Of a stretch of 64,000 bases of DNA, positions 56,723 through 64,000 are shown in pieces. The stretch is from the NCBI GenBank assembly GCA_018697195.1, contig CM031857.1, forward strand, positions 98,155,674 to 98,219,673, given 5' to 3'. The notes under the pieces were generated by a model. That model ran no database searches. It saw only the letters and a list, made by a program, of their open reading frames with translations, and was not told the origin of the DNA. Within the stretch, counting starts at the first letter, position 1; every line of letters starts with the position of its first letter. The stretch comes from Certhia americana (taxonomy: Eukaryota > Chordata > Aves > Passeriformes > Certhiidae). A program made the translations under genes and the position numbers.

Positions 56723-59700
56723 AAAACATATAGAGGTTTAAAATGTTTGGTTTTGTTCTGTGTCTCAGTACAATGGTCTGTGTACTGACTTTCCTACTAT
56801 TTTGTCACTGCATTGCTTTATGTTTGAAACACTTTCACATCAGCATCTCTGGGGCAGGATGAAGAGGCTCATGGGCTGCAGCAGAGAGCTATCATAGTTT
56901 GCAATAACACACTTCAACACACTTGCTAGCTACAACAGAAAAAAAAAAGTGGATGTTTTAATGTAGGAGCTGAAAAAAGGCAGACATTTTGAACTCCTTT
57001 CTCTGTTTCTTTCATGAGTCCAAATTGAACTTTGTTAGGTACTTTTTTGTGAGTTATGGTATTCAGGTGAATGGACAAAAGTCACAGCATTGTTTCAGTG
57101 GAAGAGCATGGTCCTCTTGACTGCAGAAAGCATAAAATCATGAGCTCAGATAGACCAAGAATGTAGGAACAGAAGATAGTTTATCATAGCTGGCGTCATG
57201 GCTTTGAAGTCACAGTAGGCTTTGATACACCATTATTTAATGCATGAGTTTGACAGCACTGAGATAAAGTTTCTGATATAAATCAGTGCATCTTCTTTTC
57301 CCTGAGGCTGTTTTACTATGAAAAGAAGTTAGAGGGGGAGGAAAGGCTGATTGTGGCTTTCCCACATCCCTCCTACTTTTGTCTTCATCCTCTTCCTCAC
57401 AAGTGTTATGTGCAGTTTGACCATTTATCTTATGGATTGTAATAACTACCTTTATCTGCATTATCATTACCATCTTCTCTGTAATAATGGGAAAGCTTTT
57501 GAAGTCAAATTTCATTGCTTTTCATGTTTCTGCTTTTATTTTCCTTATATTAGTTGGCTTAATTTTCCAGATGTCAGTACAGTGTTAGAGATGAAAATAC
57601 AAAGCTGGCAGAAGCAGAAATGCTTCCCTGTTTCAAATTCTGACCTATTAAATTAAAACTTCAATAAGTAAAACAAAATATGTGGTTAATTGATAACACC
57701 CTTCTTTCCAGCACATATTGTAATGTGGTTTGCAGTGAACTCATTTTCTTTCCTGAACTAAGCATTTTGTTCAGAGAAAGTTCATTCTGTTCAGGACTTA
57801 CAGCTACATTCTGTATAACAAATACATTGGTGGTGATTACTGAAGATCAGGAGAACTTTGATGAATAGCAAATGTCAACAAAAAGTGTCAATACTGTCTG
57901 TACTGGGTAATCTCTGAATATGAGCATTATCACAAGCTTTTATGAAAAAGTTAATCACTTGATAGGGGAAAACAACCATTTAGGAACCACCCAGCCAAAA
58001 CAGATCCAAAGTCCTCTATTGCAAAAACATATTGGTTTTGATAGCCCTGGCTCCAGTTGTTTCAGAGAAAGGTCAGAGACCACACAATGACTTGTGTACA
58101 GAATATTCTTTCTTGGGAAAGATCCATTTTTACAACCCTTTTAATGAGAAAAAGCATAAGCACTTCTTTTTCCTCCCTTTATTTTTACTTCTCTTTCCAT
58201 AACAGTTCTGAATTTTCCTTAAAAAGCAGCACAATAAGAACATAGAGGTTCTCTAGGTTCTTTCCTTCAATCATCATTGGCTGCACACATAATCAAATAC
58301 CTCCTTAATGAATATATATAATATGGATTTTTCAAGTGGAAACTATAGAGTGATTATTGTCTTTCCATTTCCCTGGGAACGGGAATGACTTTCTGTGGAT
58401 CACACCCTTATTCTGCAAAGAGAAAGGACTCTTACTTTTCCAGAGTAGTACAATTTTCCAAATTACTTTTTAATAATGGCTAGGTAGAAGCAGATGGAGT
58501 ATTTTGCAGCCTAGAACACAAGAATAAAATATTGCAGCTTGGAGAGGAGTCATCCCTTCTGCCCGTGCTCCCCATAGTGAGCTCAGGGAGGCAGCCAAGG
58601 GAGGCTGACTTTGCTTCTACTGCCTCCCAAGAGTCAGCCCTTTGGGAGTGAGATAAAAGGAGTGGCAGGTCTAAGGCTGATGTCACACAGCTGTAGGGAT
58701 CCATAAGCATCTCCAGTGGTTGGCTTTGAGTAACGAATGACTTTGTCGTGCAAGTCATTACAATACACAGAGCCCTTGGGACACCTGGAATGTTTTGCCC
58801 GCGGACGGAACAGAACAAGGTCTTTAGGCCTCTGCTCATGGGAGGCATTGCTTTGATGTACAGAGTGGAAGCAGCAGCACTGTGAGGGAAGTACAAAGTC
58901 ACCACCACGTGTTCCAGAACACTGAAGTGTGTCCGGCTGACTGAATAGGCTAATGATATTGGCAGCAGCAGCATGCAGAACAGTAAAGCAAAAGTTAAAT
59001 ATTTGGTCTCAATGAATGGATAAATCAAAGAACTAGGAGAGTGGATTGTTTATAATTACCTTTAAAAATGCGAATAGTACATCATTCAAATGGTGAATTT
59101 ACAGATTTTGAAGAGCAAAGATCCCCTTCACAGATGACCTTCCTGAAACTTTCCTTTTGGAATGATATGTAGAGGAGCCATGGGGAAGGTATGAACTTTG
59201 AACAGTTCTTGGGAAGCTGCAGCTGCAGAGAGGGAAGAGGGAGGAAACTAAATAAAATAAATCCTCTCAAACTGCTCTGATCTCCCTCCTCCACTTTTTG
59301 TTTTAATGATTTAGCTTTGAGATTCTAATTCCATAAGCAATCTTCTCTCCCCTGCCTCTTTTCATTATATGCTTTTGTGGCTGTTGGTCCTTTGTAGATT
59401 AAGAGCTTTGGCTCTGAGGTTATCTTTTAGTTAGGATAGGACAGAATTAGGGAATGAAAAATATATTGAAAATTAAAAAAACCCAAACAAACAAAAATTT
59501 TAAAAAGGATTTGAAACGTTTAAAAGATTTTTAGTAGTTGGATTATATTCTGTAGAATAACAGATTAGTAAATTTGAACTACTTTTCATTATTTTTATTC
59601 TTCTTTTGCCATGTGTGACATAAGGAATTAGTGACATGCATGTGGGCAACTTGGTGTTTAATTAGGGCTGCAGGCAATAAATACGCATCATCAGTGTCCT

Positions 59701-60879
59701 GCAACCTCTCTGTTTAGATCTTGCTCTTGCTCTCATCCTTTGTTTGCTGACTTAAAGGCCAGAATTATGCCTGCGGATGGGCTCATAACTGTTCTCCTCA
59801 CTTACATGTATGCAAAAAACTACTGATTTGTAGGTGTAAAGAATCTGCCAACCAATACTCATAATCTGGCACTTTGCATTAGCAGTAAATGTTAATTTTA
59901 AAATAATGATTTAATTTTCTTTTTAAAAATCACATTTGCAGTCTAATTAGACTAAAAAAATTACTTTGCGCCTGCATAATGAAGAATATTATGTCCATTG
60001 GAACATAGAGATACAGTGATTTCTGTCAGAGTCAGTTTTGAAAAGTCTATTTTTATTCTTGAGGTTTGACATATAGCCCCTAAAGAACATATATCCTTGA
60101 ATGCTAAATCTGCTGCTATGTCTCCTTTGAGAACTGAATTTTAATGCACGTCCTTGGAACAAGGAATTTATTCTTGCACAGATAGATTGTTGTCAGAGTA
60201 TACAAGCAAAGCAGATTTTTGAAGCACTTTTTTTTTTGTGCTTATCTCATGATTGCAGCTGAAGTGAGGGATATTTGTGATGCCTGAAGTTCATGAACTA
60301 GCTTTAAATGAAAGTCCTCAACACACTATGGATGAAACAGAAGTACAAGCTGTTCAAGAGGAGAATGGGATGTTTGTCCAAGAGAAGAAATCTGCAGATC
60401 CCAAAGGTTGCTCTTAATAGGTATTATTCTGTAGGAAGGACATCCTCATATCGCATTCTTCTCAGTTGTGGTGAAGTTGTTTACATGGCTAATACAGGAT
60501 ACATTTTTATGCAGGATACCATGAGTTGGCTCAGACTACAAGAGCAAGCCCTGTAGTATTCAAAGCCCAGGTAGCTGAATCAAGGTGCCTAAAACCCTGT
60601 GGCAGCCCACAGAGCCTGTTGTTCTGTTTGTGTGTTCGACAGGCCAGGGTAATTTCTGAACAATAAAACTTCTCTCACGCCTGATGGAAAGTTCATGTCT
60701 ATGAGCTCCAACTCTTTAAAACCGTGCCTTTTGCCCAAATTAGCTGCCTATAACCGTGCTGAGGATGGGCGAAGCTATTTGCAACTGTCCCTCTGATTTC
60801 AGAAAGCACCTAGAGAAGCACTTTGAGCTGTAGTACCTCATGGCCTGAGACAGCTCGAGGTGAATCTCCTGTTTGGATG

Positions 60880-61760
60880 AGTGTGGGGAGTGGCTGGTCG
60901 TGTCGGCTGGACCAACAGGGCCCCTCGGTTGCTACTTCTGACCTCAGCTCATTTGCAGCTCCCGGTGGGTGTCTGTGTGCTCCATGCCAGGTTCCCGCGC
61001 TGCCCACGCTGGCAGTGCCGGCTGTGCCCGGGGAGATGGCTCTTGACAGGTGGGCTCAGAGCATCAGCCTTCATGTGCCCTCGCCCCTTCGCTGCCGTGG
61101 CTTGTGCTTAGAGCGGGTTTGCATAAGACGGCACTCGCTTCACTGTTCTGTGTCAAATGATTTCTTGATTGGGCAGAGCGGCGATGCCGGGAGCAGAGGC
61201 TGTGGCGCTGCCGGGCAGGGGCTGTGCCAGGGCAGGCTCTGTCCCCTTTGCAGGGCGGCGGCTCGGGCGCTCCTGCGGGCTGCAGCAGCCACACGCTGAG
61301 CAAATACAAGTACACCAAATAAATTATGTACGAAATATCTATAAAATCAATTTAGTAACTCCCACCAAGTCAGTCCCTTCTTCTTTTTTTGACTTACACC
61401 AGTACGCATCTTCCCTCCTACCACCTTCTGGCTGCAGCTATGTGGTGAGTTTTGTATTCACCTCCCCCGTGAACAGCTTCCCTCCTCCCCCTTACTGCTT
61501 TCCTGAAGAGCAGAGTTCTTTTCCTGTCCTTCCCTTCACTCCTGACTGTTACCCGCAGCTCCTAAGGAGCGGGAGAGGACAGGGATAAACTGGTTAATTT
61601 TCACCTTTCCCTTTTTTTTGTGGCTGCGCCGCAAAGGCGGTGGGCTGGTGCCGGCCGGGACGCGGCACCTGTGGGAATCGTGTCCCTAAGCGAACTTCAG
61701 TCTGCCTGCTGCAGATACCGAAACTCCGGCTTGGCTCGGCAAGCGTGGGCGAGCTTAGAA
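60880..61760. promoter_or_regulatory. GC- and CpG-rich block, possible CpG island or internal promoter
   Basis: A marked rise in G+C with many CpG dinucleotides against an AT-rich intron. The densest parts are about 61000-61270 (e.g. CGGCGGCTCGGGCGCTCCTG) and 61620-61705 (e.g. GGTGCCGGCCGGGACGCGGC). No CR1 or LTR phrase is recognisable in it. Candidate roles are an alternative FRMPD4 promoter, a first exon of a non-coding RNA or an unrecognised retroelement. Frames of 139 and 158 codons occur but are expected in GC-rich DNA and resemble nothing I know. Confidence 0.4.
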
Positions 61761-64000
61761 CTGGTACTGAAGAGACTGGCATCGTGTTTTTACTGCTGGT
61801 GTTACCCATCTAGGCTAGAGCTCACATCTCTGCGTCCGACTGCACTGCAATTATGTCTTCATTTTCTATGTGTATAGAAGAATGCGACCATTCAGCATTT
61901 TATGCTTGATTTGAGTCTGCAGGGCAATTTTCTTCTCCCCTTTTCAAACATTCATTCCCCCTTTATAATTTACAATATAATTGCATTTAACAGGGAAGAA
62001 TTTCTGCTTAAGTATAATTTGAGTTTTATCTTAAGGACCATGTTTATGAGCAGCATACATTTGCTTTGTAACTTTTCAGAGAGACTCATACTAGTAATTC
62101 TTTGTCCCAAGAAAAATGTAAAAAAAAATATGTATCGTTCTAGTGATACAGAAAAGGGGGAAAAAATAAAAGGTAGAGCAGCATAAATGCATTTTAAAGT
62201 TAACTAGAATAAATATTAAGATTTATTAAATGACAATTAATAATACAATTTTGAAAGATTGGACAGAGGTCTAAAGAGAATAGATTTTTAAAGTCACATC
62301 CTATTGATTTTAGCACGGCAAAAAAATTTTTCCTTTAAATACATTTTAAGGAAAGGGTATAAACCTTTGAATTTGAAACATTCCAGATATACAGTATATA
62401 TTCACAGCAGGACTTTTTAATAACTAATGCAATTTAACATGAACAAGTGTTTAATTTTCTGGCAGAAGTTCTTCTCCTGTCAGTCTACTTCTTAAAGAAA
62501 TTAAATAATGTGTGAGGATTTAAATATACTAAAGAGTTTGCACTTTGGGACTGCTGTCTGAATTACTGTGCTGTGTGCATGGTAGCTTGAGAAGAGTAGC
62601 CCCTTTGGCTGCTCATTCAAATCATTATAAAATCACGTTTGCCATCACTTCTGCTGTTCCAGTGGCATATGGATATGTCTTTGGCATCTGACCAACCAAT
62701 TTTCTATTCCAGATGCAGTAAGCAAAAATCATTCTGCATTAGTCTCTGCAGCTCAGTATCCATCAAGTGTCTAACCTTGCAGATATAATGATAATTACAG
62801 TAATACTAATAATAAAACCCACAATGCTCAAGACACTGCTGAAACTTTTCTTAATGAGGAATTTAATGAATCTTGTTTTGTTCGAACATTTACTTTTTAA
62901 AATCATTTCCAGCAACCTGTAATAATTTAAAACATTATGCTAGCATTGTGTTCCATAACAAAGGATTGAGATACTCTTAGATTAGGTCAGATAGTTTGGG
63001 AAAAAAAAATAAAGCAAAAAACAAAAAAGCAGATAACACTGAAAAGCAAAAGTAATAGTGTTCAGACATCTGAAAGAAAAATACCATTGCTCTTTGAATG
63101 AATGTGGGTTTTTTAAAGAAAAAATGATAAAGCAAATAATATTGAACTGAGAACAGTATATAGTATAGTGCTTGAAAATACAGTATTCTTCAGAATTCAA
63201 GAGCTTTATCTCATTTCCTATTGCATCTTCCTCCTCTTAATTTCTTTTCTTTATTGGCTGAATTACTTTGAGCTAAGATAATGCTGTGAAGGACTTCCGA
63301 CACAAAATAGCTCTAAGTGAATATTATGCATTATTAATAAAAACTCAGATAACTCTCTAAAACAAGATGATCCTAAAGCATTTAACATTTAATCAGCAAA
63401 ATTTATCTCATGTTCTGGTTTTTGAAAAGCATTAAGGGAAAGAAAGAATCTAATAGCTGCAGGAATGAAGGATGTGTGTGAATGCCTGACCTTTCATTAC
63501 TACATACACAATACCCAAATGTGAAAATGAAAATGCCAGTGCTGTATAGATTATGAATAGTGCCTGTAATGGTTTCTAATGCTTCAGTACAAATGAAAAT
63601 GAAGCTCTGATCGTAAAAGATTATGGTTAATTTGTCACATAGTAAAAATATCTGTGAGATTTTCTCATTTTTAGTGATCTTTCATCCTCTTTAACGTGTA
63701 ACTCCCATAAATCTCTTCTGCAATTGTGCAGATACTGGCATTGTTCCTCTACAGTTTCTGACATCTTCAACTACCTTTTCTTTTAGTTTCTTATTTTCAA
63801 TTTGAAGTATAATTCTAGAGCATGTGATTTCCTTGTTTCTCAGCAAGGAGCATCAAGTCATACTAGAGTTTATTTCAATTAATTGATGTAATTATTTATT
63901 CAAGGTGTTTGGCACTAGATGATGGGTTTTATTGTTTTTGTCGATCACTTAACTGCCATAGTATCTAGAATATGCTCTACAAAACTATACAAAATTCTGC

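Noticed and set aside
56278..56733. 151- and 117-codon ORFs on the two strands
   Set aside because: Both lie inside an antisense CR1 and reflect its sequence.
59832..59865. Possible next FRMPD4 exon: TTTGTAG then GTGTAAAGAATCTGCC, reading R-C-K-E-S after joining to the AG at 40012
   Set aside because: The expected protein is R-S-C-K-E-S-I-L-L. The Ser is missing, the sequence departs at once (A-N-Q-Y-S), and a stop follows within a few codons. It is a coincidence.

Overview
The window is vertebrate, and almost certainly avian, nuclear DNA. Dispersed CR1 LINE fragments are scattered throughout on both strands, with the typical avian 3'-UTR phrases and the ATTCTATG-like end. There are also two LTRs of avian endogenous-retrovirus type. 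I see no bacterial, plasmid or viral gene organisation, no tRNA or rRNA gene and no CRISPR array.

Only one protein-coding gene can be supported. Two exons, at 37657-37817 and 39910-40012 on the + strand, encode the start and most of the PDZ domain of FRMPD4 (FERM and PDZ domain containing 4, also called Preso), a postsynaptic scaffold. They are joined in phase across a 2.1-kb intron with GT/AG sites. The exons carrying the upstream WW domain and the downstream end of the PDZ domain and the FERM domain were not found. About 37.6 kb upstream and 24 kb downstream therefore appear to be intron, as expected for a very large gene.

Layout. 1-37656 is intron with five CR1 copies or clusters (408, 6016, 14010, 16640-19098, 25500) and two antisense LTRs (16811-17393 and 33229-33860). 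It also holds two large T/G-rich tracts and a CpG-rich patch near 2.3 kb. 37657-40012 holds the two exons and their intron. 40013-64000 is intron with CR1 copies at 42015, 49020, 52305 and 56033, a composite AT/poly-G/GA microsatellite near 52 kb, and a GC- and CpG-rich block at about 60.9-61.75 kb.

The best supported unusual structure is a nested transposon stack at 16.6-19.1 kb. An old sense CR1 pol fragment was split by an antisense ERVL-type LTR, flanked by a 5-bp duplication, and separately by a second, different CR1. Nothing here amounts to a convincing new biological system. The other findings are candidate regulatory patches, hairpins and unexplained ORFs, most of which are compatible with chance.
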